Source: Rhytidiadelphus loreus (lineage: Eukaryota; Streptophyta; Bryopsida; Hypnales; Hylocomiaceae). From it: DNA of 64,000 nucleotides. This document shows, piece after piece, positions 50,553 to 61,951 of this stretch (its first letter is position 1; each line of letters begins with the position of its first letter). The stretch lies in the NCBI GenBank assembly GCA_947034895.1, contig OX344765.1, forward strand, positions 3,911,001-3,975,000. The letters run 5' to 3'. Below the pieces are notes generated by a model. That model did no database searches and had not been told where the DNA came from. It was given only the letters and a program-made list of their open reading frames with translations. A program made the translations under genes and the position numbers.

Positions 50553-51205
50553 TAATCATTTAAATCTAAAATAATATTTTTGTATTTTTGTATCTTACTA
50601 TTTATACCCACCCCTAGTTCAAAGATACACTTGCTAATTTGTTTTTTTCAATACAATTTCTTGTTCAAAACAACAAAATTGAATTTGTAATTATAGAATC
50701 TTCAATATTTAACTACATAGCAACTTTTGACTATCATTCTCTTTGTCTCCAAAGGATGCATTTATCATACTAAGTCTTGGGTTCCAAATCACAATTTGAA
50801 TGTGTGATTTTTGCATTGGAAAGTTTGTCAAAAATTTTGTGGTAGCTTTGAGATCGTACGTTGCCTTAAAATTCAATTTTGGACAACATCTCCAAGACCC
50901 AAAATATCCTTTAAGGGTTATAAAAGAGATGAAATCACCAAAATTTAATAAACAAAGCACAAACATGTAGATGAAAAATAATTTCTATCAAAAGAATGGT
51001 TCCAATCCATGGCGGATTTTGTTGTAGTTAGTCAAGAGAAATTTCAAATCCCTAATGTTCACAATACTTTGAGGCCTAAAATTGCTTCAAAATATCCTTA
51101 CATTTTAAAGGACAATATATTTTGTCCTTGATTTTAATTTTTAATAAACCAACTACAAGAACTTTTAATCAAATTGTTCAATCATTAGAAGAGATTTCAG
51201 GATTT

Positions 51206-51434
51206 TGAGGGTTGTTTTAGTGCCGTTCCCGGCGTTGTTCCCCCGGCAGTTAAAGAACGCCGATGTCAGATTTTTATTTTTTTTGGTCCTTACAATGAGA
51301 AACAAAGTTTTTTTTTATTTTTTTTCGAAAAAACTGACCTGGCCGAGAGACGGCCAGGTCAGCACAGGCGGGTAACAACAGATTTCGGCGGTTCTTGGGG
51401 AGGTTTCGAGTTGGGAACTCACAGCCCTCCCCGA
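51206..51434. mobile_element. Dispersed non-autonomous element, copy B
   Basis: Same order of blocks as the element at 15288-15556: TGCCGTTCCC, TCAGATTTTTATTTTT, GAGAAACAAAG, GGCCAGGTCAGCACAGGCGG, GGGAACTCACAGCCCTCCCC. The middle has a CTGGCC...GGCCAG hairpin. The pair is diverged, so insertion is not recent. Confidence 0.55.
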
Positions 51435-53882
51435 GAGCCAAAACACATGTAATGTATATCCTCCTATATTAAACATTTTAGAGTTAAAACAACAATTGCA
51501 AGATTAATGCAACTAAACTTCAAAAAATAGGTATTTATGGTCTTTTCCAAAGGCAAAGTATTGTCATTCAAAAATTTGGAAAAAATCGTGTGTGTCTTGT
51601 AATTTGTGCATTTTAGTAAAATGTTGGAAAATGGATTGAGAATGCATGGAAAAAAATTTATCCAAAAAATTGTATAGGCATCTCTTCAAAATTTATAATG
51701 GGAAAAATGAGGATGATGAAAGAAAAATCTGAATTAGTAATAATTTTGAAAAGAAATTGAGAATTGTAAATTTAAACGATTAGAGAATCTTGTAGATAGT
51801 AAGCAATATATAATTATCCTATGCTTTTGTTTTGTATTTGGAGTCTTTTGATATTCACTTCAAAAATCAACTTTATTTTTTTATACCTTTAAAGTCCTCA
51901 AAATAAAACTCCTCATGACTTTCTTTTCATTAGTTGGAATAGAATGGTTTGAATTCTTCTATGTGGATATCAATCTATCCAATAAAATAAAATAGATTCA
52001 TCATTTTAAAAATATATTTTTAGTTGCCTACTTTGACATGGAAATAAATAAAAAATTATTATTTTTGTAGTTCCTATTGGAATGATATAAAACAAGGCTT
52101 TACATGTAAGGTATGTTGACTTAGAGCTCATTTATAAAATTTGTGCACAAATTTCTAAATGCATAGTCAATTGAGCTAGTAGGAATACTCAAAAATCCAA
52201 AATGAGCTCAATAGATCACAACAAAAGGGCGAGAAAATTAAATACTTTTGAATGATTAATGTATAATTAGAGCTAGAAATTATAACCATTAGAAGCTCAT
52301 CAAAAAACTAAATAGAATAGATACAAGAAAATTTGGGTGTGGACTTTGAACAATTGAAATTGAACCCATTAGCAACAAGCTTAGAGATAAAAATTATAGA
52401 GAACCAATTCAAGTCATGTTGAACCCCTAATTGCCTATGCGACCATATATGGTCGATCTAAAATTTCAAGCATATTTTGCAAAGGGTAGTTAAATTCTTT
52501 TGACTATTTAAAAAGAATTTATGGTCAATTCTAAGGGTTAACTATTAGAAGCTTTAATTTTTCACTGAAAAAGGTAAATATTTGATTTTTGAGAGGTCCT
52601 CAAATACATATATGTACCATTAGTGAAGAGTAAAACTTGCCAATTTTACTTCATTTTGTGGCTTTGAGCAAAGCTTGTCAATTTCACTTGATTTGAGATC
52701 TATACAAATTTTACTTGTTCATTTGCTTTGAATATGGTCCCAATGGAAAGAGTAAAGCGTTTTCATGTTTTTCAACATTGAAAATTTAAACATGTAAGTG
52801 TTGATTTGGAGTTCTTTGCAATTTCTACCTATCAAACAAAATTACATTTCAATAATTGCAAGGTGGATTGTGTAATGAGTTTGATAGCTCTTAATTTGAA
52901 CTTAAGGTTTTTGGAAGCACATTTTAGTATGCTAACACAATTTCTAGTTGTTCATGCCACCTCCACTCCTTAAAAACTCTTATATGCAAATTTCTCAAAT
53001 ATTGGGTAGGGGCAATGTACTAAAAGTAGGATGTGCACATTTTTCTTGTTACATTCTCATATCTCCTATGCAATTTCACATTCAAAACTGAGATGCACAC
53101 TAACAAGCAAGCTCTTTAAATATCTATATGATTAGATTCTAAAAAAAAACAATTTGCTTCATTAGAGATAATTATAAGCCAATGCTCTTTTTTCATAAGA
53201 AAAACACACTTGGAAAAGCATGGGCAATTTGAAGTGTCATCCATGATTCATCCATGATTTGAAGTGTCATCCATGTCAAGTCAATTTATTAATAGGTTTG
53301 GTCTATGCTCACATGCTTACTCAGATGACTTCAGGTGTGGTTGGATACAAGCGAATATGAGACAGCCCAAGACCAAACGCATTGCAATTGTCATAAAAGC
53401 AACATATAATAAATCACTTGCATAGTGGAGCATCTTCTAACACCAAAATTCGAGATGTTTAACCTTGGTCCAAAAAAATTGAACTGTATGTTATGAAAAG
53501 AAAATTTTGGTTCCAAATCCATACCTTAGTGGTAGAGCTTGAGTTGCAACAACTACTGTACCGATGGTAGCAGCCATGATACAATAACTGAGGCCACGAT
53601 TGTATCCGGAGTCATGATCATCAAAATACTTGATAAGATTTGTCTTGTCGAGTTGATGGCAGGAATTGTATGAGGAAGTTTACTTTGTACAACTGCACAT
53701 TATGAAACAAGTGGTCATGGATATAATACCAGCACATTGTGAAATCTAACATTCTAGGCTAGCTAAACAACGCAGCACAGAAAATATGAGAAGCACAAAA
53801 TCAAAATTATTTGAGAAAGCAATAGAATTTTAGATGCAGGAAACTTAACGTGTTCTTAGGCTATCATTTTGGATTCGAATAG

Positions 53883-54871
53883 TCATTGGACGCTTAGCTC
53901 AAACCCATTCACTTTAATTTTCTTGGAAGCAAGCACAAACACCTCGGCAAGAATCTTTGATGGTAATCCACTTTCAGAGGTGAACGCTTCCACCTCGCAT
54001 GATCCCTGATAAGTTCCAACATGCATGTCTATCAACAGAGACATCTTAGCACTTTTAATCCCTAACATAATTATGTAGGTTGAAAGAATTGCTAGGTAAC
54101 TCAATTCACAATTTGCATCAGCTTTTATCAGCGGTACAGTAAAGTGTTCAAACTAGGACATGGTGTCATCATACTATATACTAAACAAGGTCAGTATGTG
54201 CTTTCTTCTTGGAATTGTAACTACATAGTGATCCACTCAATGGCATCCACCACAATTTCATGAAAGTTGTCACAATGTACAGTTTTCAAACCTGGCCATT
54301 CACAGAGGATTCAATGACTCCATTATCCTTAGTTTCCAGGGTTATACACTTATTTTTTGTTACTGCCTGTATGGTGGCTCCTCTCAAATGAAGTCCTTCC
54401 ACATTCAAAATACCTGCGATGAAAATTCAATGATATACACTAAGATACAAAATTGGAAACTTAATTCAAATGGAACATGGTACAAAAACAACCTTCCTCT
54501 AGGGTGTTCAGAATATTACGCAAATAATCCATTCATGCTGATTAGTGGAATCCCTATCTTCAAACAATCGAAGCTCAACTATATCTGTTTTCAACAGACA
54601 CCAAAATGGTCTTGAGCAGATAGGCCGTGCACAGACCATATCAGCGTACGAGTATCATTAATTGACTTGAAGAAGTTACGATTTGCACTACATGCATACC
54701 TCAACCTGAACAGCAGAAGTGATTCAAATAGATTCATGAATTTGAGGGAAAGGTACAAGTTGCAATCGCTTGCAATTGAAAGTGATTTACCTCCTGAATA
54801 TGATGAGTGCAAGACCACGGGCAGTGGATCAGTATCATCCACTTCCAGCAATCTCGGCGATTCTTTGCCAC
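53883..54871 (-). CDS. Unrecognised multi-exon gene or fragment
   Basis: Minus-strand blocks with matching splice phases: 54871-54791 (ESPRLLEVDDTDPLPVVLHS, donor GGAG|GTAAAT, phase 1) joins 54413-54292 (ILNVEGLHLRGATIQAV, then CITLETKDNGVIESSVNGQ, donor CAG|GTTTGA), then 54044-53883 (MSLLIDMHVGTYQGSCEVEA to a TGA). The alternation of short beta-like runs and Gly/Asn turns suggests a beta-rich extracellular or luminal domain; no family is recognised. Further candidate 5' blocks lie at about 55840-55790 and 55715-55630 (EFLNVNPSIRVQWRADW). The acceptor of the last exon is weak. It may be intact, partial or decaying. Confidence 0.4.
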
Positions 54872-55044
54872 CTACATTCACCTACACTTATGTTTTTAAA
54901 TTATAAAAAAAATGAGATTAAATTTTAGACATATATTTACTATGCATGAAAAATATCAAATTTTAGAAATGTAGAAATCTAATGAAGTTTGACCAAGCCC
55001 ACTAATGAAATCATGTCCTTCAAGGGATAATACTAGAAGGACGC

Positions 55045-56142
55045 TAGAGACACTCACATGAATGACTTCAGCTGAGACTACAGGTTGAAAAAAAATCATT
55101 TTTTCATCCAATACTTTTTTTTTGGAAGTTGCTTGATTACATTTTCAAGAAATAGTGAATAGTATATTTTAACCCTTGACGGAAGCCGAGCACCAAAAGT
55201 ATCCAATGGATGACTTCACTCTTCACTGTAGGAACAACGAATGCACATATTGGTCCAATAAATTTTGGTGACTACCTTGGTCATGGTCATGGAGGCCGTC
55301 CTTCAAGGGTTAATGAATTAGAGATCACCTTCGCATGCTTGCAATATTCTTCCCGAGAAATCTTGCAACAGGTGCCTCCGTCCTTCGATCTCCGTCACAT
55401 GCTCACCGGCCTTTCAATTCACAATTTTGTGGAATTGAAGATCATTTCTTGTTGTCGTATGAATGTAACAGAACAAGGAGCAAGGAATATCATGCTCAAT
55501 CAAGTTTGAGTAAGCATAGCCTCGCTTTTTCTGAAGAAAGAGTAGACTCTAGCGCGCAGATCGAACCAGAGCTTGGATACATTGGATACAACACGCTCCT
55601 CATTGCAGCTTACACTGTTCATATCCCCAGAATTATAAACCTGCCTGCCTGTTTCTAATCTTGTCCAGTCCGCACGCCATTGCACCCTGATGCTCGGGTT
55701 GACGTTCAGAAATTCCACACTTCCCCTGTCTGTACTCGATCTGTCAGGCCCTCACATACATTTACTATTCGATAGTATTCACCTCTTGAATCTTGAGCTA
55801 GACGTGTACCGACGAAACTCATTGGTGGATACTGAAAAAGGATTAACTTAATCAAGCGGAAGATCGGAAAGTCAGTAGTCAAAATACAGTTAAGAAATGA
55901 AAGAATCCTGCTAATATAAGCAGTCGGCCTGAACACGGTAGCATGGAATACCGGTATCCTCGCAGATTCTTGGAATGCACTGTCTAGCCCTAGAACGCAT
56001 TCCGCCATGAACCCGAGAAGACGCCCCGGACAGTCACGTACTAAGTGTCACATGGATGACTTGACGTGAGACTGTAAGATGGAAAAAAAAAGTTTTCTTT
56101 CATTGAATATATTTTTGGAAGTTGCTTGAGTATAACATTTTC
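55045..56142. repeat. Diverged direct duplication of about 1 kb spacing
   Basis: About 55045-55150 and 56040-56142 align collinearly (TCACATG(A/G)ATGACTT, then TTTTTGGAAGTTGCTTGA). A second pair follows at about 55475 and 56528 (GAGCAAGGA(G/A)TAAGGAAT-like). This indicates an old tandem segmental duplication. Confidence 0.5.
55171..55315. mobile_element. Short inverted-terminus MITE
   Basis: TTAACCCTTGACGGAAG at the left and CGTCCTTCAAGGGTTAA at the right are inverted repeats bounding about 145 bp. It belongs to the TTAACCCTT family seen across this window. Confidence 0.65.
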
Positions 56143-56889
56143 AATTAATAGTATTGTAAATGTCCTCATTGTGGCATTATTGCAAAGAAGAAGATGCTTA
56201 ACCCAGAAGGACACAACCCTTGATGATAAAGGTAGTCACCAAAACACTCTGATTATTAAACCAATTCGTTCTACAATTAATAGTGAAGGAAGGTCTAGAC
56301 GAGCGAGCAGCCCTTAGCTTGCAATTCGAAAGGATCCCAGGATGCGTCGCCACAAATTCTCGGCCGTGAGAACGTTGATGCAAACATGTTGGCCAGCTCT
56401 CCATGTCGGGCACCGATCGATCGACCGACTCCGGCCAACTCGGTTCGTAGTGATCGAGTGTGAGGTTCTAATGAATTGAAGTTGATAAATGGTTCTAAAC
56501 ATACACAACCATTTATCAACAAGTTGTAAAAGAGCAAGGAGTAAGGAATTTACAGCCAGTCAGTTAGTGCTCAGAAAGAGACGAAGAGAATGGGTGAAGC
56601 CAGACCGAGTGCACAAACAAGTTTGAATAAGTCTTGTCCGAGAGATCATTATCGTGCTCAGACAAGTTTTTTTAAAAATTAAATTTAAAAAATAAATAAA
56701 TAATGAAACCGCTTATTCTCGTGCTCAGACAACTGAAGGGTTTTATTTATTTATTTATTTATTTATTTATTTTTCACACAAATGAAACGAAATTTCATTG
56801 TGAAGACCAAGTACAGTGGCCTCGCGGATGACCACACAACACTCAAGTGCTCACACAAATTTGAAAATTCCTTTTTTTAACACTTAACC
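55872..56889. other. Spacer between the minus-strand gene and the NLR
   Basis: Mixed-composition sequence holding the second duplication copy and a (TTTA)n microsatellite at about 56743-56774. No gene recognised. Confidence 0.35.
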
Positions 56890-57118
56890 CTTAACCCTTG
56901 AACGTCGAGGCGGACATTTTGTGTCCGATGGATGACAAGGAATCAAACTGTATAGGACAGAAGTGCAACTATTCATCCTCTAAATTTGTTTTGGAAAGGG
57001 AAGATCTTCTACAGTAGTTTGACTTCCAATGACTACTTTTGCAATTCTGGAGGTCAATGATTCACACGATAATGGAAAAGAAAGATTTCGAGGGTCCCCC
57101 TTTGACGTTTAAGGGTTA
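56890..57118. mobile_element. Inverted-terminus MITE upstream of the NLR
   Basis: TTAACCCTTGAACGTCGAG at the left and TTGACGTTTAAGGGTTAA at the right are inverted repeats about 229 bp apart. The subterminal palindrome GCGGACATTTTGTGTCCGAT resembles in layout that of the 18433-18842 element. A second family end starts directly after it (AAGGACGAAGGGGTGACC). Confidence 0.65.
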
Positions 57119-57494
57119 AAGGACGAAGGGGTGACCTTGGAAATCGTCCCTTTTCATTACCGTGTGCATACTCCAGGTACAAAATGTGTTTCGGCTCGGT
57201 CCGGAGGGGATTTACAAGGTAAGCTTAGTGCTTAGGGTTTCTTGCTCCCAAAGCTTTTCTTCGTAAACTCTGGCTATTGTAGTTCCAAAGGGTTTAATGC
57301 TCTGCAAAGTCGGAGGCTGCCATGGAGCCTACCGCCAAAGTAGTATTACGTTCCTGAGGATGGCCATGACATGGTGCTAATCGTCGAACTTCAAGCTCCT
57401 ATCACTCAGTAAACGCAAGGATTCTTCTATTCGCGACTTAATTACTGTGAAACGGCCAGCAGGAGGAACAACTGAGCATCTCATATCCAGCTCC
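57119..57494 (+). promoter_or_regulatory. NLR promoter and leader with two upstream ORFs
   Basis: The proximal part repeats sequence found near 2873. Two short ORFs precede the NLR start: 57322-57357 (MEPTAKVVLRS, stop) in a good ATGG context, and 57360-57380 (MAMTWC, stop). If transcribed they would be expected to lower translation of the receptor. No TATA box was assigned. Confidence 0.45.
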
Positions 57495-60400
57495 ATGGCT
57501 CTCCCAGCACTCGGAGATGCTCAAGAGTTGCGGCAAAAGCTTACCAGGTAATAAATCGGCACACTGGCTCAGTTGGGTTGGCTTTGCTTGCTAGGCAGGG
57601 TTGCCGGAAAACGGCATCTTCCGTTTTTCATCGCCGTAGGCTGCTTGTGTTCGATTTTGTTCTTGAAGACTCTGTTTCCTTATTCTCTAGTACTCGCTCA
57701 AAAACGTTCAGCGATGCTCACTGAACTAGTAATCAAGAAATTTAAATATTCCGTTTTTTCGTAATCATGTAGCTAGGAGCATCGCGCTCAAGGCTATCCT
57801 GACATGCAAGTTTCATGTGCAGCTCTTGCGCAATTTTGAAGCCGAAGTCTCATGAAATATTCTTGAGCCATGCTGGGAAACAGAAGCCATTCGTGTTAGG
57901 ACTGTATGATGATTTTGTGAAGGGGTTTCCAAGTGTTGTTCCTTTTTTTGACAGAAGCCCTTCAAGTTTGCCACTGGGTGAAGAATTTCCAGATCTCATT
58001 TTCAAAGCTGCTAGAGAATGTGTTGTGGCGGTCGTGATCTTGACGAAGGAGTATGTGACCTCCAAATGGCCGATGCTGGAGCTGTTAACCTTTGTAGAGA
58101 CTCAAAAATCCAATCCACGCCTGAAGATATTACCGGTTTTCTTCGATGACCTACCGACCTCTAAACTCGACGATCATATAGTTGTAGATGAGAGTTGGGT
58201 CGCGGCGTGGAAGAATATGCCATCAGGAGCACACAGAGAAACCACAATAACAGTAGAATTGTGTAAGGAGGCTCTGCGTAAATTGCGGAAGATCAATGGC
58301 TTGGTTTTAACTAACAATATGTCATACGAGTCACTCCGACTCGGAATTGTGAAAGCCGCTCTTGAAATCGTACCCACGATCCCGGATTTGGATACAGAGA
58401 ACATACAAGGATGTCGTCGATTGTGCGAGGTAAAGAATTACAACCTGTTAGGCGAGTGCAGTAGTGAACAATCATTAGACATTGTTTCACGACTAATATT
58501 AGGGCAACCTAGGGACCGTAGTAGCTCCGTAGACGCAAGCATCTCTCACGCAGCCAAGATGAATGGAACAGAATGTACTGGTGAAAGTATCTAACATGGT
58601 CAGGTCTTTAATTAGTGATCTTGCTGGCTTGGGTAAAGACTTCCACTATACCAGATACTATCTTGCGTCTGCCTGTGAGGAATTGAGAATTCATTGATTT
58701 TTTTCCCGTTAGAGCTCAGTTGTGCTGAGGGATGTTTTTCATCTGCATGATAATGTCATTCTGACGAGATATGATTTGGATGCGCGCAGACTCTATCTGA
58801 AATGTTTCTGAAGAATCACAGAGGAGTATACTGTCTTGGGTTGTACGGCATGGGGGGTTTAGGGAAAACCACAATGTGCAAAGCTCTGTGCAGCTATTTT
58901 GAACTGTTGTCGGTTCGCAAAGTTTGTCATTTGGAGATTGGGAGCGACGACACTGACATGAAAGAATTGAAATTTAAGCGTTATATAAAGATCCTGAGGT
59001 CGCTTTCAGATGTGCCGAATGATCAAATTGACGAAATTGAGAAATCTCATGCCGATTACAAAGTAAGTTTCTCGTCGAAACATCCTACAATTGAATAATG
59101 AGATAGCGAGGGTCATAATTGACCGGCATTATTGTACAACATATCTGATAGTATCGTGTGTTCTTTCTGTGTGAGCAGGTTGAAAGGTATGTACAGCAGT
59201 GTTTGAGTGATAAGCAACTGAAGTTTCTAGCTGTGGATAATGTCCACGGCCCCCTGGGTTCCTGCGAAGAAGCTAGAGATTACTTAAATTGGCTCTCTGA
59301 AGGGAGCATAATAGTCATCACATCACGAAGTCGAGATAATGTGCTATCTGTGACCGGGAATCGAGATTGTTTTTGCAAGCCTATTCCAATTTTGGAGGAG
59401 GATGAAGCCATGACTCTTTTTCTCAAAATTGCTGCACCAGAAGTGAATCCGCGATCACTCCGTCCACAGGAAATCAAGACCCTCAGAAAATGTCTGCAAA
59501 TCTGCTATTTTCCACCGAATATCGGAGCCAATCGTGAACAGGTTGGAATCAAAGTCGATGACCGGACTGTGAATGGAGAGAGTGGCCATTATCATCCTCT
59601 GGCTCTTCGAGCAGTCGCGTCTTACTTGAACGATCTGCCCTCCGGCGAGAAAAATCCTTTCTTGTACTGGAAAGAAGTATTGAAAAACAAAGCCATGCTT
59701 TTCCATGCTCGTCACTCAATTGACATCATCGAAGTTCTTGGTATAGGCTTCAATGACAGAATCATGTGCGACCTAAGTAAGCAATTATTCATTGATGTTG
59801 CTCTGTATGCGCCACAACCTGCTGGAGCGGAGGACATTTTCGACTGGTTGGTTTCTATTCATCAATGGTCACCTCAAACGGTTAAAGAGAAGGTGGGCCG
59901 GCGTAACCTGCATTTTCTTATTGATAGGCTTGATTTTGGTGTGCTCTTATTTCTTAGAGTCAAGGATTGAAGTTCTGGCACTTGGTCAGTTTCAGATTCC
60001 GATACCTAGTTTCGGTTCAATCTTACAGTTTTATCTTGTTGGAATAATTGCAGCTAAAAGTATTAAGAAGAAAGTGCTTCCTGAGCTACGATGAGTGCAT
60101 GTCTCCACAAGAAAGCTGCAAAAATATCAGCATGCATGACCTTTATAGAGAGTTTGCCAAAGCATACCTCGGCAACAAAAATGAAGGTTTGTTTACGTTT
60201 GGGGTGTACGATGGTGGTGACCGGCATCCACCTTCTCTGGAAGATCCAGGATGGGCTGTGGTGCCAAGAATATATCTTCAAAGCTTGGTGAATTCTGATT
60301 TAGTAAAAGTGAAAGAATGGCACAAAGTTGAGGTGGTACATCTTGTAGGCTGTGAAGAAATTACCAGCTTTTCCATAGGTGAGCTGGTGAGCCTACGCGA

Positions 60401-61841
60401 ACTGGTGATTTCTAATTGCTCGAAACTGGAGGTGTTGAGTTGGACGCAAGACATTGAAACAAAGGGTGATTTGGGTAGGAAACTGTGTTTTGTTAAACTC
60501 TCCTACAACAAGAGCCTCAGGACACTTCCAAATTTTAGCCACTGCTCGGAACTGCGGAGATTTTATGTCAAAGAGTGTTCGAGCTCGGTCGAGCCACTCC
60601 AGTTTCACAACTGCTCACACTTGCAAGTTCTACATCTTCGGGGGAATGATGTACCGGAGGTGCAAAGTTTACAATCATGCCCGGAGCTTAGATCGGTCCG
60701 ATTGAGATGGAATGCTACGCACAAAGGCTTACCACTTCTGGACGAACTACCTTCTTTGTCGGAGCTGGAAATTAAGGGGCCTCGTTTGTCGGAGCTGGAC
60801 AATAAGGGTGGTTCAGACTTGCTTTCGGGCGATAGGCTTGATTTTTCATCCTCTCTTGGAAGTAACCAGTTCTCCAGGCAACATCCCAAAGGCAGTGTAT
60901 GCCATGATCTTACAAGGATTAGGGGGCTGACGAATTTAGAAAGAGTATTTCTGAGCTGTATTCCGCTGGGGAATCTACCAGTGGAGCTGGCGGCAGTAGG
61001 GTCAAGCTTACAAAGTCTCAATCTAAGTGGGTGTCTGTTGAGCAAAGTGGTCGACTTCAGTGCTTTTCCTAATCTGCTTGATCTGAAAATCAGGTGGACA
61101 AACGTGGAGGAAGTTTGCGGTTTGGAACGTTTGACCAAATTGAGATATCTAGGCTGCGACTATTGTTTTGAGTTGCAGAAGGTCCCGGATCTACGTCCCT
61201 TATCAGAGCTTCAGGTAGTGCAGTTTATGCAGTGTCCAAAATTGCTGGGTATTCCAAGACTTCCGCAATCGGTCGTTGGCGATGTTGTTGAGTCAGAGGA
61301 TGCTTTGAGAGCGATGTTCGCAAGGCTAGCATTTGTCAAGACGGCGCCGTTACCTCCTCGCGGCTTTGCTATTGGGAAAAGACCTAGAGGTATCTCATCC
61401 CAGAATTGTGGATTTGCAATTCATTCTACAGTGACTTGTGATGGCTGCATGATGTTCCCACTTCGCGGACCTCGGTACAATGCAAAACCGGTGCAAACTG
61501 TGTACAGCTTATGTTCCAACTGTTTCTCAGAGCGTTGTCGCAGAAACCAATGTAGTGACACTGAGAAGACGATTCCTCGATCGGAGGGTGACGGAGAATG
61601 GGAGCCGAACTACGATCTATGTTCCTCTTGTTACAAAATTTCAGGGTGTGCTTCCAAGGACTTCCGCAGAATTGACCAAACACCTCTATCTGGCTTAACG
61701 ACATGCTACCACAAGAAGACTGGGGGGTGCTACCACAAGAAGAATGGGGGATCCTTGTGTGCGTGGACGTATTCATCCCCATTACCGGAACAATCCGGTC
61801 AATTCGAATTCTCCGATGACGGGGTGCGTAGGCTGCAGTGA
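57495..61841 (+). CDS. TIR-NB-ARC-LRR immune receptor with C-terminal ZZ-like zinc finger
   Basis: Five exons: 57495-57547, 57823-58429, 58790-59062, 59179-59892, 60054-61841 (TGA), in frame, about 1144 aa. TIR, about residues 26-165: HEIFLSHAGKQK, LTKEYVTSKWPMLELL (Glu105 at the NADase catalytic position). NB-ARC: P-loop GLYGMGGLGKTT (Lys246), Walker B LKFLAVDNV (DN, not the usual DD), RNBS-B GSIIVITSRSRDNVL, GLPL variant YHPLALRAV, and MHD at 576-578 (SMHDLYREFAK). LRRs cover about 600-990 (SLRELVISNCSKLEVLSW and similar). Residues about 1005-1090 are Cys-rich and ZZ-like. Such receptors detect effectors, and TIR NADase activity starts immunity and cell death. The exon 4 donor (AAG|GTGGGC) was chosen because it restores the loop before MHD; a later donor is possible. 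Confidence 0.92.
61401..61838 (+). other. ZZ-type zinc-finger-like tail of the NLR
   Basis: Residues about 999-1144. HSTVTCDGC, then PLRGPRYNAK and YSLCSNCF follow the ZZ order (H, CxGC, PxxGxRY, YxLCxxC). As in plant NBR1, the central KCxxC pair of animal ZZ domains is absent. A second partial copy follows: NYDLCSSCY with DFRRIDQTP, like the end of the NBR1 ZZ. Between them lies a Cys/charged linker of about 30 residues. Then CYHKKTGG and CYHKKNGG form a 24-nt tandem repeat (61704-61751). No intron separates it from the LRRs, so it is part of the receptor. Confidence 0.6.
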
Positions 61842-61951
61842 TAGTTAGAGAATGAAATGGAATGGAATTGCAATCTGATCGCATTGAAGAATCTGTTTAG
61901 GCGTTTTCGGAAGAGCTGGGCACCGTCCTGCCAACGTGACTTCGATCACAT

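Larger units (their letters stand above)
46131..53500. other. AT-rich repeat region
   Basis: No gene recognised in over 7 kb. About 46080-46760 is an old direct repeat of about 48920-49380 (shared AAGTGGAT, ACTTTCAAtATAATCA, TTTTGGGTGTA). It also contains the 67-bp array at 47517-47714, a hairpin at 50508-50552 and copy B of a dispersed element at 51206-51434. About 52066-52140 recurs near 63092-63165 (CCTATTGGAATGA, then GAGCTCATTT / GAGCTGATTT). Confidence 0.45.

Noticed and set aside
50709..50966. 85-codon minus-strand open frame
   Set aside because: AT-rich, no motif, inside the repeat region; probably chance.
60605..61138. 177-codon minus-strand open frame
   Set aside because: Antisense to the LRR exon of the NLR; no domain.
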